A stretch of DNA of 64,000 nucleotides from Candidatus Saccharimonadota bacterium (GTDB taxonomy: Bacteria > Patescibacteriota > Saccharimonadia > Saccharimonadales > Saccharimonadaceae). Every line of letters starts with the position of its first letter. The first letter of the stretch is position 1. Below the pieces are notes generated by a model. The model saw only the letters and a list, made by a program, of their open reading frames with translations, ran no database searches and was not told where the DNA came from. Below are positions 24,391 through 32,183 of the stretch, in pieces. Location of the stretch: the NCBI GenBank assembly GCA_017480035.1, contig JAFVBJ010000002.1, forward strand, positions 295,942 through 359,941, given 5' to 3'. A program made the translations under genes and the position numbers.

Positions 24391-24421
24391 TAAAAAAGTA
24401 GACATAGTTCGTCTACCTTTT
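24391..24421 (-). terminator. terminator of the Mur ligase-FemAB operon
   Basis: The stem GTAGAC / GTCTAC is followed by TTTTTT on the minus strand. A TATAAT box lies just upstream of the stem on the same strand, so the hairpin may also act as an attenuator ahead of the toxin gene. Confidence 0.8.
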
Positions 24422-24470
24422 CTTCTATTATAAGGTTAGCACGAGTCTAGCCTACCTGCAAGCATAAGCT

Positions 24471-25496
24471 TTACACGTGCCTGACTTTTTTACGGAAAGT
24501 TTCGATGAGCCAAGTCTTCGTGTAGTATTCGAACGGTTTTAAGATTAAATCTTGCGCCGGAAGGTATTTCAACTCGTCGACGCCAAAGCCTCGCTTAAAA
24601 ACCGAGACGCCGTAAAAACGATGTTTCGTATCGTTTTCATCCACAATTCCCCAGAAATTATAGCGCTTAATTCCACGTTCCCTGGCATCTCGCATCGCTT
24701 CCATGTGAAGAAGCGGAGCGCCGGAAAGTTTTGTGCCAAGTTCGGAGCTTACGCCATAGTGATAGCTTGCTTCATTGCCATAGAAAATCATGAAATTTTG
24801 GGCGAGAATTTCGCCGTCATGCTTCGCGGTATAAAGCACAGCTTCGCCGTTTGTGGCAAACGCTTCAAATTGCTTCGTTAAGAAATCTTCCGAGAAGGCA
24901 TAGAAATCGTGGCGTTTCGCGGTTTGAAGCTGAATTTCATAGAAAGTATGGATGTCTTTCGGGTCGGTAGATTTCTCGATTTTAATGTCGTTTTTCGCGC
25001 CTTTCCTTAAAGCGCGGCGAAGGCGTTGGCGCATGCCGACCATAATTTCTTCTTCGGTTTTTGTTAAATCAAGCACGCCAGCATATTCGACCGAAAGATA
25101 CATTGGAGCCTTTTTTAAGCCATTTTCGCGGAAAATTCCGAGATTTTTCTCATTATTTTCGCACTGCGGACGGACACGGACAAAAACACAGCCGAGAGTT
25201 TTTCCTTGTTCTCTAATATCGTCAAAAACGGCTTTTATGACTTTTTTGTCGCCCCAATCGAGAATTGGACCGCCAGCGATTGCCATATGGCGACCACGTT
25301 TCGCGTGTTCAACCTCACCAGCATAAACTCCGACGATTTTACCGTCTTTTTCGGCGATACGACGGACGATTTCTTCACCACGGGCTTTATGAAACTCATA
25401 AAAATCCCAAGATTGCAAGAAATTTGCCTCTTCATGTGAAGTAACAAAACCATCCCATTCTTTCTTGTTTTTAGCGTCTCTTAGCTTAATTGTCAT
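24471..25496 (-). CDS. FemAB-family peptidyltransferase (second copy)
   Basis: A 341-aa double-GNAT-fold enzyme of the FemABX family, which adds amino acids from aminoacyl-tRNA to the peptidoglycan stem peptide. Signatures seen: NFLQSWDFYEFHKARGEEIVRR, the GRHMAIAGGPILDW loop, MRQRLRRALRKGAKNDIKIEKS, SYHYGVSSE and RYNFWGIVDEND in the C-terminal GNAT half. No tRNA-synthetase-like coiled-coil insert is obvious, so it is FemX-like in size. It overlaps the first FemAB gene by 4 nt. Having two copies suggests sequential addition of two bridge residues; this is inference. Confidence 0.93.
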   Translation of the reverse strand: MTIKLRDAKNKKEWDGFVTSHEEANFLQSWDFYEFHKARGEEIVRRIAEKDGKIVGVYAGEVEHAKRGRHMAIAGGPILDWGDKKVIKAVFDDIREQGKTLGCVFVRVRPQCENNEKNLGIFRENGLKKAPMYLSVEYAGVLDLTKTEEEIMVGMRQRLRRALRKGAKNDIKIEKSTDPKDIHTFYEIQLQTAKRHDFYAFSEDFLTKQFEAFATNGEAVLYTAKHDGEILAQNFMIFYGNEASYHYGVSSELGTKLSGAPLLHMEAMRDARERGIKRYNFWGIVDENDTKHRFYGVSVFKRGFGVDELKYLPAQDLILKPFEYYTKTWLIETFRKKVRHV

Positions 25497-26530
25497 GACA
25501 AATGCCTCTTTTTCTTTCTGATATTTTCAACTAGTTTGGTAATCTGATATTTTAATGGGTTTATCACAATGTCTTGGGCGTGAATAAACTCAACTTGTTC
25601 GCCGCCAAAGCCAGTTTTGAAGGTTGTGACGCGTGCATAACGATGATTTGGCTGGTTCGGCGGGGCGATTCCCCAGAGATTAAAGCGTTTTAAGCCTTTT
25701 TCCTTGTAATCCGCCATCGCTTGCCAGAGCATCGCGTATGCTCCCGGAACAGCGTGACCGTATTCGGTGCTTGCTGCTTCGAAATATTCTACTTCTAAGC
25801 CGTAATCGAGAAAAAGACCGTAGTTAATTTTCGTGCCAGCTGGGATATAATCGCCTTCTGGCTCGCCTTCGATGACCTTTTTGCCGTCAGTGGTAAGATT
25901 TTTGGTCGTTTCAACGTAATAAATCATCGCATTTTTACCAAAAACTTCATGGTAAGCTTCGAGCTCATCAAGATTCGGGGGGATAAAGTTCTGGCGTTTA
26001 GCGGTTTCAACTTGAACATTATGGAATTCCTCAAAAAGTTCCTTGGAATTGCCTTTTTTGACCTCTAGGGCGAGTTTTCCGGCACGTCTGACTTCGTAAC
26101 GTGTCTGTCGGCGCATACCGCTAAGTAGGTCATCTAGGGGCTTTTCAAGGTCCAAAATCACAGTATTTTGAGCATGAAGATGAAACGGGGCAGGCTTGGC
26201 ACCAGTCTCGGCGATGATTTTGCGATTTTCAGGGGTATTAAAAAGTTGCGGACGAAAACGGACAAAAACACAATCTTCGACTTTTGCAGTGCGCTTGATT
26301 TCATCAAAAACTTCTCTTATAACTTTCGGCTTTTGCCAATCAATCAACGGACCGCCAGGAATCTCAAGATAGCGGCCACGACGAGCATCTTTTACGAGCA
26401 TCAAAACTGAATCGCCATCTTTAAAGTCGCGGCGGATAGCTCTGTGTCCGACTTTTTCAGCAACCTTTCCCCATTCATCACTCTGGAGAAAATTTCCTTC
26501 ATCATGCTTTAAAACAGTGTATTTTGTCAC
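25493..26530 (-). CDS. FemAB-family peptidyltransferase (first copy)
   Basis: A 345-aa paralogue of the following gene with the same architecture: NFLQSDEWGKVAEKVGH, GRYLEIPGGPLIDW, LLSGMRRQTRYEVRRAGK, the GHAVPGAYAMLWQAM segment and RFNLWGIAPPNQPNHRYA. Expected role: attaching an amino acid from aminoacyl-tRNA to a cell-wall precursor on the cytoplasmic side. An insert around residues 205-225 (TDGKKVIEGEPEGDYIPAG) is absent from its neighbour. It overlaps the aminotransferase gene by 4 nt and the second FemAB gene by 4 nt, so co-translation is likely. Confidence 0.93.
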   Translation of the reverse strand: MTKYTVLKHDEGNFLQSDEWGKVAEKVGHRAIRRDFKDGDSVLMLVKDARRGRYLEIPGGPLIDWQKPKVIREVFDEIKRTAKVEDCVFVRFRPQLFNTPENRKIIAETGAKPAPFHLHAQNTVILDLEKPLDDLLSGMRRQTRYEVRRAGKLALEVKKGNSKELFEEFHNVQVETAKRQNFIPPNLDELEAYHEVFGKNAMIYYVETTKNLTTDGKKVIEGEPEGDYIPAGTKINYGLFLDYGLEVEYFEAASTEYGHAVPGAYAMLWQAMADYKEKGLKRFNLWGIAPPNQPNHRYARVTTFKTGFGGEQVEFIHAQDIVINPLKYQITKLVENIRKKKRHLS

Positions 26531-27687
26531 TTTTCTTCCCCTTTGTATACATGTTTTGTGATAATATTACGCGCCGGAGCGAGTTCGGCTTTTTTGTAGT
26601 GAGTCGGCAAATTCACAATGTGTTTTGCGATTTCGACGGCGTTTTTGCATTCATCTTCTGGGTATTTCGCTTTTTTGTAATATCTTTCAGGAGAAACCGG
26701 AATATCATACCATGTATCGTTCATAATAAAGCCGTTTCGCTCAAGCTCATTTAGGACGATGTCGCGGTCGTCGACCAGATAAAATTCGCGAATTGGTGGG
26801 CGATTTTTCGGGAGATTTTCAAGTTGTTTCAAAGCGAGTTTAGCCTGCCAGTAAGTTAAGCGGACTCTTAGATCGAGGTCGGCGTCGGCTGAACGCTTGA
26901 TTTGGTGAGTTTTCAAGAGAAAACTCGTAAAAATTCGGCCGAGACGGAAGAAATAAAGTCCGCGAATCATTGCGCCAAAGAGTGGATAAAAACGGTCACG
27001 GAAACGGTCGCCGAATTTCGGCTTTTTTGTCGGCTCTTTCGGAAGTTTGACTTCTTTAGTTTTATATTTGCCGCGTTCAATATAAGTGATTTCTTTTGAG
27101 CGAAGAACTAATGCGCCCCCAGAGATAGTGTCGATAGATTTTCCTTTACCAAAAGAGAGTGCTGCAAAATCGCCGACCGTGCCAGCTTCTTTACCATCCT
27201 TATAAGAGATGCCAGCACAATGAGCAAGATCTTCAACGAGAACCAAATTATGTTTTCTAACGGAAGACTTAATCGATTTAATATCTGCCGGAATACCGAG
27301 ATTATTCTGGACGATAACAGCTCTAACATTCTTGTGCTTTTTGAGAGCTTTTTCGATTGTTTCACCGTTAAAATGAAGTGTTTTTTCGTCAATGTCGGCA
27401 AAAACTGGGGTAAAACCAGCCGATTTAACCGCTTCGATAACAGCGTAACAGGTAAGCGAAGTGACTAACACGCCCGGATGTTCACCATTTTTCTTCGGAA
27501 CTACGCTTTTTAGGCCAACAGAGAGCGCAGAACGGCCATTATGGTATAAGTAGACCTGCTTAGCGGGTACATTGTAACGGGCCGCTAGATGAGCTTTCAA
27601 AGCCTCAAAATCCTTTTTGGAGCCGATTGCAAAGGTATGAGAAAGAACTTTCCCTCTGTAATTTGCGGCTTGACCAAGGAAAAACAT
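26527..27687 (-). CDS. DegT/DnrJ/EryC1/StrS-family PLP-dependent aminotransferase-like protein
   Basis: A 386-aa fold-type I PLP protein. Key parts: YHNGRSALSVGLKS (cofactor phosphate region), TSLTCYAVIEAVKSAGFTPVFADID, VEDLAHCAGISYKDGKEAGTVGDFAALSFGKGKSIDTISGGAL, where the Lys of GKGK should form the internal aldimine and the preceding Asp contacts the PLP ring nitrogen. The family usually makes amino sugars; placement between a hydrolase and two FemAB genes hints at a cell-wall amino sugar or bridge amino compound. The start overlaps the hydrolase stop by one base. Confidence 0.87.
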   Translation of the reverse strand: MFFLGQAANYRGKVLSHTFAIGSKKDFEALKAHLAARYNVPAKQVYLYHNGRSALSVGLKSVVPKKNGEHPGVLVTSLTCYAVIEAVKSAGFTPVFADIDEKTLHFNGETIEKALKKHKNVRAVIVQNNLGIPADIKSIKSSVRKHNLVLVEDLAHCAGISYKDGKEAGTVGDFAALSFGKGKSIDTISGGALVLRSKEITYIERGKYKTKEVKLPKEPTKKPKFGDRFRDRFYPLFGAMIRGLYFFRLGRIFTSFLLKTHQIKRSADADLDLRVRLTYWQAKLALKQLENLPKNRPPIREFYLVDDRDIVLNELERNGFIMNDTWYDIPVSPERYYKKAKYPEDECKNAVEIAKHIVNLPTHYKKAELAPARNIITKHVYKGEEK

Positions 27688-28367
27688 TACTCGATTCCCT
27701 CCATGACTTTATTGATGGCACGCGCGAGACCGTTCGGATCGACGATATATGGAGCATGGGTCCAGTTTTTATAGGTCAAAAACTCGGAACCCTCAATCAG
27801 TTCGTGTATTTTTTCGCCTTGTCGGAGAGGGGTGGTTGAATCTTTCTCGCCCCAGAGGATAGTGGTCGGAGTTTTTACCTTCGAGATGTCGAGTTTTTTA
27901 TCGCTTGATAACATATTACTGAGAGTCTTTTTCATATTTTCAGGGGCGCGGTCATAGTCGGATGCACCAACGATTTTATGAAAAATCTTGCGTAGAAGCG
28001 CGGATTTTTTCAGAGGTGCGAAGATTTTGCTGAGCTTTCGTGAAATTTCGCGTTTTTTCGATTCTTCGTAGACTCCGGCGGAATCTAGCAAAATCAAATG
28101 CTTTAATTTATCGGATTTTTCAGCACAGAGATTTAAGAGGATGCGTCCTCCGTTGCTATGTCCGAGCGCAATAGCGTCTTTTGGGATATTGCGATCGGCC
28201 CAGTCGCAGTATTCTTCGATAGTCCAGATTTTTTTCGAACCAGTCGTCAGGCCCGGAACATTCAACATTTCGACGTCGATTTTATACTCGTGCTTTAAAA
28301 TATCAATGGTTCTTTGCCAAGGCTTCACGGTATAAGTCCAGCCGTGAATCACATATAGTTTTTTCAT
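27687..28367 (-). CDS. alpha/beta hydrolase
   Basis: A 226-aa alpha/beta-hydrolase with the nucleophile elbow GHSNGG (Ser near residue 82), the acid in ILWGEKDSTTP and the catalytic His in NWTHAPY near the C-terminus. The N-terminal VIHGWTYT supplies the oxyanion-hole HG motif. Small size and a helical lid of about 50 residues fit esterases or peptidases. The substrate is unknown, but the operon (Mur ligase, aminotransferase, FemAB) points to envelope chemistry. The start at 28367 follows AAGGAGTG; the longer frame reaches back into the Mur ligase gene. Confidence 0.88.
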   Translation of the reverse strand: MKKLYVIHGWTYTVKPWQRTIDILKHEYKIDVEMLNVPGLTTGSKKIWTIEEYCDWADRNIPKDAIALGHSNGGRILLNLCAEKSDKLKHLILLDSAGVYEESKKREISRKLSKIFAPLKKSALLRKIFHKIVGASDYDRAPENMKKTLSNMLSSDKKLDISKVKTPTTILWGEKDSTTPLRQGEKIHELIEGSEFLTYKNWTHAPYIVDPNGLARAINKVMEGIE

Positions 28368-28386
28368 CCGCACTCCTTTCCTCTTA

Positions 28387-29679
28387 TTATGAATCAAGTC
28401 CTCTGTTTTTGCGCCTCTTAATCGCACCTTTGTCGCGACGAGGCAATTTTTTCGCATCTTCGGGATTTTTTAGTAGTTTTTCGATAATCCATTCAAGGTA
28501 TTGTGACCCCTTAAAGACGATAGCTTCGCCGCCTTTAGCATTTTCTTCGATAAATTTCAAAGCTTCACGCGGTTCGCGAGTCGTAAAAACTTTGATTTTG
28601 TGCTTTTTTAAGATTGGAGCGGTATATTTTTCGGTTCTTTTACCAATCAAAACGACCTGTTCTGGTTTCACTTTCATCAAGACTTTGGCGAGTTTTTCGT
28701 GTTCTTCTTTTTCGATTTCACCTTGTTCAACCATATCACCAATTACAAGCCATTTACGCTCTTCTTTCATCTCAGTCACCATCTCCATAATCGCTTCCAT
28801 TGAAATCAAGTGGGCGTTATAAGAAGAATCGATGAGCTTCAGACCGTTTTTCCCTTCAAAATAAGAGTTGCGGCCAGGAGGGAGTGGCATTTTCTTAAAG
28901 TCGGTTTTAACCGGAATGTCGAGATATTCGCAAAGCTTTTTTAGTTCGGCGAGTTGAATTGCGAGGTCGGCCGGCATAGGATTATAGAAATGGAATTTAT
29001 CGGAACCAATAGTAAAATCAGTGTGGTCGGCGTGCACAGAATAGCGTTTACACTCAGATTTATAACATTTAACGACGTCAGCAGAGATATTATGATGGAG
29101 TTTGACCTTTTCGCAGGCTTTTACCATCAGGGGTACGTCGCCGTCGATGTAGATTTTTTCTCTAGTGTATTGCGGGAGCATCGCAAATTCATGCGTGATA
29201 GCCTTGTCGATATTCTCAAAAGTCCCCTCTTTGACTTGATTTTCGAATTGAATTGCATGAGAACGACCGAGCGCCACCCAAAGCGTCACTTCTGGTCTTA
29301 GCCATTTTGCGAGAAATTCAGTTTCATGTGGGCGTTCGCCGTCGATTTCAACGACGTAAAACTCTTCGGTGCGTTTATAAAAAAGCGAACGGATTGCGAC
29401 CGCCGGAAAAAGATAGAGCCAACGAAGCTTCGAACCGTAAATTCCTTTCAAGCCGACGATGTCAAACGCAATACCAAAAGCAGAGTTAGCGTCATGAGAA
29501 TAGTGAGCTTCTTTGCCAAGTTCTTGCTCGACAAGATGGAGCATTGTGGTTTTCCCAACTGAGCCGGTGATTGCAATTACGCGCGGATGCCACTTTTTGA
29601 AAGAGTGGTTCGCAAAAAAGCGGAAATATCCCGCAGCGACGAAATAAAAACGTTTCTTCATTCGCATTACGAACGTCAT
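28387..29679 (-). CDS. murF: Mur ligase, MurF-like (UDP-MurNAc-tripeptide D-Ala-D-Ala ligase)
   Basis: A 430-aa ATP-dependent ligase with the Mur P-loop ITGSVGKTTMLHLV near residues 36-48, the central ligase fold, the YFEGKNGLKLIDSSYNAHLISMEAIMEM segment matching MurF (consensus DxYNANPxSM) and the C-terminal VIGDMVEQGE and KGSQYLEWI. The N-terminal UDP-binding domain is very short and starts with a hydrophobic segment, so membrane association or a lipid-linked substrate is possible. TAAAAT lies 6 nt upstream of the ATG. It heads the five-gene wall operon. Confidence 0.87.
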   Translation of the reverse strand: MTFVMRMKKRFYFVAAGYFRFFANHSFKKWHPRVIAITGSVGKTTMLHLVEQELGKEAHYSHDANSAFGIAFDIVGLKGIYGSKLRWLYLFPAVAIRSLFYKRTEEFYVVEIDGERPHETEFLAKWLRPEVTLWVALGRSHAIQFENQVKEGTFENIDKAITHEFAMLPQYTREKIYIDGDVPLMVKACEKVKLHHNISADVVKCYKSECKRYSVHADHTDFTIGSDKFHFYNPMPADLAIQLAELKKLCEYLDIPVKTDFKKMPLPPGRNSYFEGKNGLKLIDSSYNAHLISMEAIMEMVTEMKEERKWLVIGDMVEQGEIEKEEHEKLAKVLMKVKPEQVVLIGKRTEKYTAPILKKHKIKVFTTREPREALKFIEENAKGGEAIVFKGSQYLEWIIEKLLKNPEDAKKLPRRDKGAIKRRKNRGLDS

Positions 29680-29713
29680 ACATATATTTTACCATATTCT
29701 AGGGGATTTTCTC

Positions 29714-29750
29714 ATAAAAAAGCCTCTCCAATGCGCCAGGAGAGGCATTT
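29714..29750 (-). terminator. terminator after the 219-aa anchored protein gene
   Basis: The stem GCCTCTCC / GGAGAGGC is followed by TTTTTT on the minus strand. Confidence 0.93.
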
Positions 29751-29765
29751 TCAGGTGGATTGTTA

Positions 29766-30425
29766 TTAGTAGTGTAAGTCGAGCCCGTCGTCGAAAGTAA
29801 AATCGCCGACGTCGTCATGCCAGATTACTTCACTGTTTTGCCATTTTTCGTAATGGTCGATACCGAGTCCGCGGAATGGGCAATTATCTTCCCAGCCAGA
29901 TTGGAACTCCCTTCTAAGCTCGCTATCTGGATTAGTGATACAGTGCAGAACATCAAAGATTTGCCAATCCATCAGGAATGGGCTGGTCGAATCCATGATG
30001 AATGAACCGCAATTCGTCGTCGGAATAGCGTAAATAACTTTCCCGTCGTCGAGTTCGAGTCCGGTATAGAGACCGAAATAATAGCAGTCATTTCGGAAGA
30101 TGGTGGTTTTGACTTTGTAATCAAAATTTCCGAGCGTGAAGCGAAGCTCCTGGACTGTACCAGCAGCCGTTTCGTACATATAACGTTGCACTTTTTCGGC
30201 GCCGATATGATTGAGATAAGCGTCGAAACAGAAAACGCGATCCGTGTAGTCGCCGTAAATACGACCAGGGTAAAAACCTTTTTCGACCAAACTTTCGTCG
30301 GCCGGGCGATAAGTGACATCGTTTTCGGTCTTTCCCTGGACTTTCTGTACTGCCAAGAGAATGATTGCGACTGCCATAATGACAATCGCGATGCTTTTAA
30401 CGGTTTCAATGCTGATTTTCTTCAT
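29766..30425 (-). CDS. membrane-anchored extracytoplasmic orphan protein, 219 aa
   Basis: One N-terminal hydrophobic segment (about residues 8-29, VKSIAIVIMAVAIILLAVQKV) without a clear cleavage site is followed by an acidic, aromatic-rich soluble domain with four Cys (in VFCFD, NDCYYFG, TTNCGSF, HCITN) plus one in DNCPF that could form disulphides. No family recognised; probably exposed on the cell surface. It has a full promoter (TTGACT-17-TATAAT), a micro-ORF in its leader and a GGGGGG ribosome site, and ends in a strong terminator: a monocistronic orphan gene. Confidence 0.72.
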   Translation of the reverse strand: MKKISIETVKSIAIVIMAVAIILLAVQKVQGKTENDVTYRPADESLVEKGFYPGRIYGDYTDRVFCFDAYLNHIGAEKVQRYMYETAAGTVQELRFTLGNFDYKVKTTIFRNDCYYFGLYTGLELDDGKVIYAIPTTNCGSFIMDSTSPFLMDWQIFDVLHCITNPDSELRREFQSGWEDNCPFRGLGIDHYEKWQNSEVIWHDDVGDFTFDDGLDLHY

Positions 30426-30440
30426 AAACTACCCCCCTTA

Positions 30441-30488
30441 TTATGAAATTTCCACCTTAATGTGCTTTGGGCCGTGCGAAAAACCCAT
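30441..30488 (-). CDS. leaderless micro-ORF MGFSHGPKHIKVEIS
   Basis: The ATG lies 8 nt after the TATAAT at 30497-30502, and the 15-codon frame ends with TAA 15 nt before the main gene's ATG. It shares the start MG-aromatic-(S/T) and an HIK triplet with the micro-ORF at 8581. Translation is inferred. Confidence 0.38.
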   Translation of the reverse strand: MGFSHGPKHIKVEIS

Positions 30489-30496
30489 ATACTTAC

Positions 30497-30525
30497 ATTA
30501 TAGCATATTTTAACCTTAAAGTCAA
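30497..30525 (-). promoter_or_regulatory. promoter of the 219-aa orphan gene
   Basis: TTGACT, a 17-nt spacer and TATAAT followed by GTAAGTA, all on the minus strand. It is the best consensus promoter in this part of the window. Confidence 0.8.
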
Positions 30526-30532
30526 GAAATGC

Positions 30533-31567
30533 TTATGCTTTTTCGGACTTCTTCGAACGGAGGAATTTGAGGCCATGATAGATAATGAGAAAAACAGCAA
30601 GATTTAGTGCGAGACGCAAAACACAAGAGATAGCGATGAGTTTTTTGTCCATGGTGCCGTCGCGGACATACCAAAGTTTGAAGAAAAATGGGATAGTATC
30701 GAGACAGTGGATAAGGTAAAAAAGCATAGTGTTCTTGCCGAGAGTGACAAGAGAGTTAATAGAGAATTTCAGGACGCGGCCAGCTTTTTTTAGCGCGTCT
30801 TCGAGGAGCATAGCGAGATTCGCGACGATAAAAGTACCGGCGATAGCGGTCAAAATCGAGGCTTCGTAGCCAGCATAGAAGCGGAGCCAAAATTCGAGAT
30901 AACAGCCACGCATCACGCTCGAAAACCAATAAACACAGGCGAGAATCAGGAGCGGAGTAGTGTATTTTTTGATGATTTTTTCGTGTCTGCGCCAGAGAAG
31001 ACCGATTTCCATAAACATCGTCGCGACAAGCCCGAGGTCGACGAAGAACGGGATGCGATGTTCGAAAACACCCATACAGATACCGATAACACCAAAAACA
31101 AAGAAAATTAAGCCGTTTTTGTCGGTTTTAACGGTAATGTTGACGATATCCATCAAGAGTTTTGCCCAGAAAAGTGCGACAAGAAACCAAACGGCGCTAG
31201 CGTTATAGAGGCCGTCCGGAGGGTAGACGTCGATAAAGAAAGATTTAAGCCAATAACCGAAATTTTGGAAAAAGTTGAGGATTTCGCCGTTATAATAAGA
31301 GTAGGCGAACGAAAAGATCGCGAGAATGACAAGCGTCGGGATGATGAGGTATTTGAAATTCTTTTTCAAGCGTTTCAATAAAGTCAGTTTGTCTTCGGCG
31401 AGATGAGTAGTAAAGCCAGAAAGAATGAAGAATAGGGGCATGTGGAATGAGAAAATCATCGCGCGGAGAGTTTGGTCAAGTTCAAGCGTGTGAGAAATCG
31501 GGACGCTCAAAATTGCGAGGGCTTTTGCGATGTCCACCCACAAAATGCGTTTTTTAACCTCCTTCAT
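30533..31567 (-). CDS. acyltransferase family 3 membrane protein
   Basis: A 344-aa integral membrane protein with about ten helices. The N-terminal RILWVDIAKALAILSVPISHT carries the family's conserved RxxxxD...H pattern with the catalytic His, followed by FHMPLFFILSGF. Members O-acetylate sugars or wall polymers. Substrate unknown; surface glycan is likely. The start at 31567 is favoured: a TATAAT box (31574-31579) lies 6 nt before it, and the longer frame would run through a hairpin element. The gene lacks an obvious terminator before the next promoter. Confidence 0.88.
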   Translation of the reverse strand: MKEVKKRILWVDIAKALAILSVPISHTLELDQTLRAMIFSFHMPLFFILSGFTTHLAEDKLTLLKRLKKNFKYLIIPTLVILAIFSFAYSYYNGEILNFFQNFGYWLKSFFIDVYPPDGLYNASAVWFLVALFWAKLLMDIVNITVKTDKNGLIFFVFGVIGICMGVFEHRIPFFVDLGLVATMFMEIGLLWRRHEKIIKKYTTPLLILACVYWFSSVMRGCYLEFWLRFYAGYEASILTAIAGTFIVANLAMLLEDALKKAGRVLKFSINSLVTLGKNTMLFYLIHCLDTIPFFFKLWYVRDGTMDKKLIAISCVLRLALNLAVFLIIYHGLKFLRSKKSEKA

Positions 31568-31586
31568 GGAGGTATTATAACAGATT

Positions 31587-31694
31587 GATAAGAATAATTC
31601 TATACTTGCGTGTAGCGCTCCCGGGTTCGCTCCGCTCACGTCCGAGGGCGCTAGCCCAAGTCTTACTACACGCAAGTATAGAATTATTCTTATC
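31587..31694 (+). repeat. apical-core hairpin element, copy 2 (between rpsJ and the acyltransferase)
   Basis: Perfect 28-nt inverted arms (31587-31614 and 31667-31694) flank a 52-nt core (31615-31666) that begins GCGCTCCCGGGTTCGC and ends GCTAGCCCAAGTCTTAC. The core matches that of the 58.7-kb copy at 51 of 52 positions while the arms are unrelated. Its left end is 7 nt from the acyltransferase -10 box. Confidence 0.9.
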
Positions 31695-31701
31695 GACACA
31701 T

Positions 31702-31734
31702 AAAAAATAACCTCCATGAAGGAGGTTATTTTTA
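31702..31734 (-). terminator. terminator of rpsJ
   Basis: The stem AATAACCTCC / GGAGGTTATT is followed by TTTT on the minus strand, directly after the rpsJ stop. Confidence 0.92.
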
Positions 31735-32061
31735 TTACATCTTGATTTCAGCGTCGACGCCACTTGGAAGTGAGAGATTCTGGAGTGAATCAATCGTCTT
31801 TGGAGTTGCGTTGCTGATGTCGATAAGACGTTTATGGACTTTCATCTCGAATGCTTCACCACCGGTCTTGTAAACGTGTGGGGATTTCACGACTGTGAAA
31901 GTGCTGCGTTTAGTTGGGAGAGGGACTGGGCCGCTCACGGTTGCGCCGGTGCGGATTGCAGTATCAACAATTTGTTTTGCGCTTTGATCGATTACGCGGT
32001 GATCATAAGCTTTGAGGCGGATACGGATTTTGAGACCGCCATCTTTTTTGGCTTCTGCCAT
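31735..32061 (-). CDS. rpsJ: 30S ribosomal protein S10
   Basis: Small-subunit head protein and NusE transcription antitermination factor, 108 aa. The signatures [46 protein letters not shown] and the [11 protein letters not shown] region are intact. Here it is a single-gene unit: a TATAAT promoter, a leader with a hairpin, and a terminator right after the stop. Most bacteria place rpsJ first in the S10 operon, so the S10-cluster proteins must be elsewhere. AGGAAAGG precedes the ATG. Confidence 0.97.
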   Translation of the reverse strand: MAEAKKDGGLKIRIRLKAYDHRVIDQSAKQIVDTAIRTGATVSGPVPLPTKRSTFTVVKSPHVYKTGGEAFEMKVHKRLIDISNATPKTIDSLQNLSLPSGVDAEIKM

Positions 32062-32084
32062 AAAATTTTGCCTTTCTTGCCTGA

Positions 32085-32120
32085 TAACCTCGAAAGAATG
32101 GAGTTTTTCAGGCTAAATAT
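32085..32120 (-). promoter_or_regulatory. hairpin in the rpsJ leader
   Basis: On the minus strand GCCTGA pairs with TCAGGC, with an inner CTC/GAG pair and a pyrimidine-rich loop, between the TATAAT box and the ribosome site of rpsJ. This may be an autoregulatory leader; no known family was recognised. Confidence 0.45.
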
Positions 32121-32147
32121 TAATTTAATATGAAGGAATTATACCAC

Positions 32148-32180
32148 AAAAAACCACCTCTGTAAAGAGGTGATTTTTTA
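32148..32180 (-). terminator. terminator of the Cys-rich surface protein gene
   Basis: The stem CACCTC / GAGGTG has T-rich flanks on both sides, with TTTTTT on the minus strand. Confidence 0.9.
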
Positions 32181-32183
32181 TCT

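Noticed and set aside
31615..31666. tRNA-like gene, because the hairpin core contains GGGTTCGC similar to a T-loop
   Set aside because: No acceptor, D or anticodon arms can be drawn, and the sequence sits in the loop of a long inverted repeat.
31568..31717. Longer acyltransferase N-terminus
   Set aside because: It would be encoded by the hairpin element, and the -10 box lies between it and the accepted ATG.
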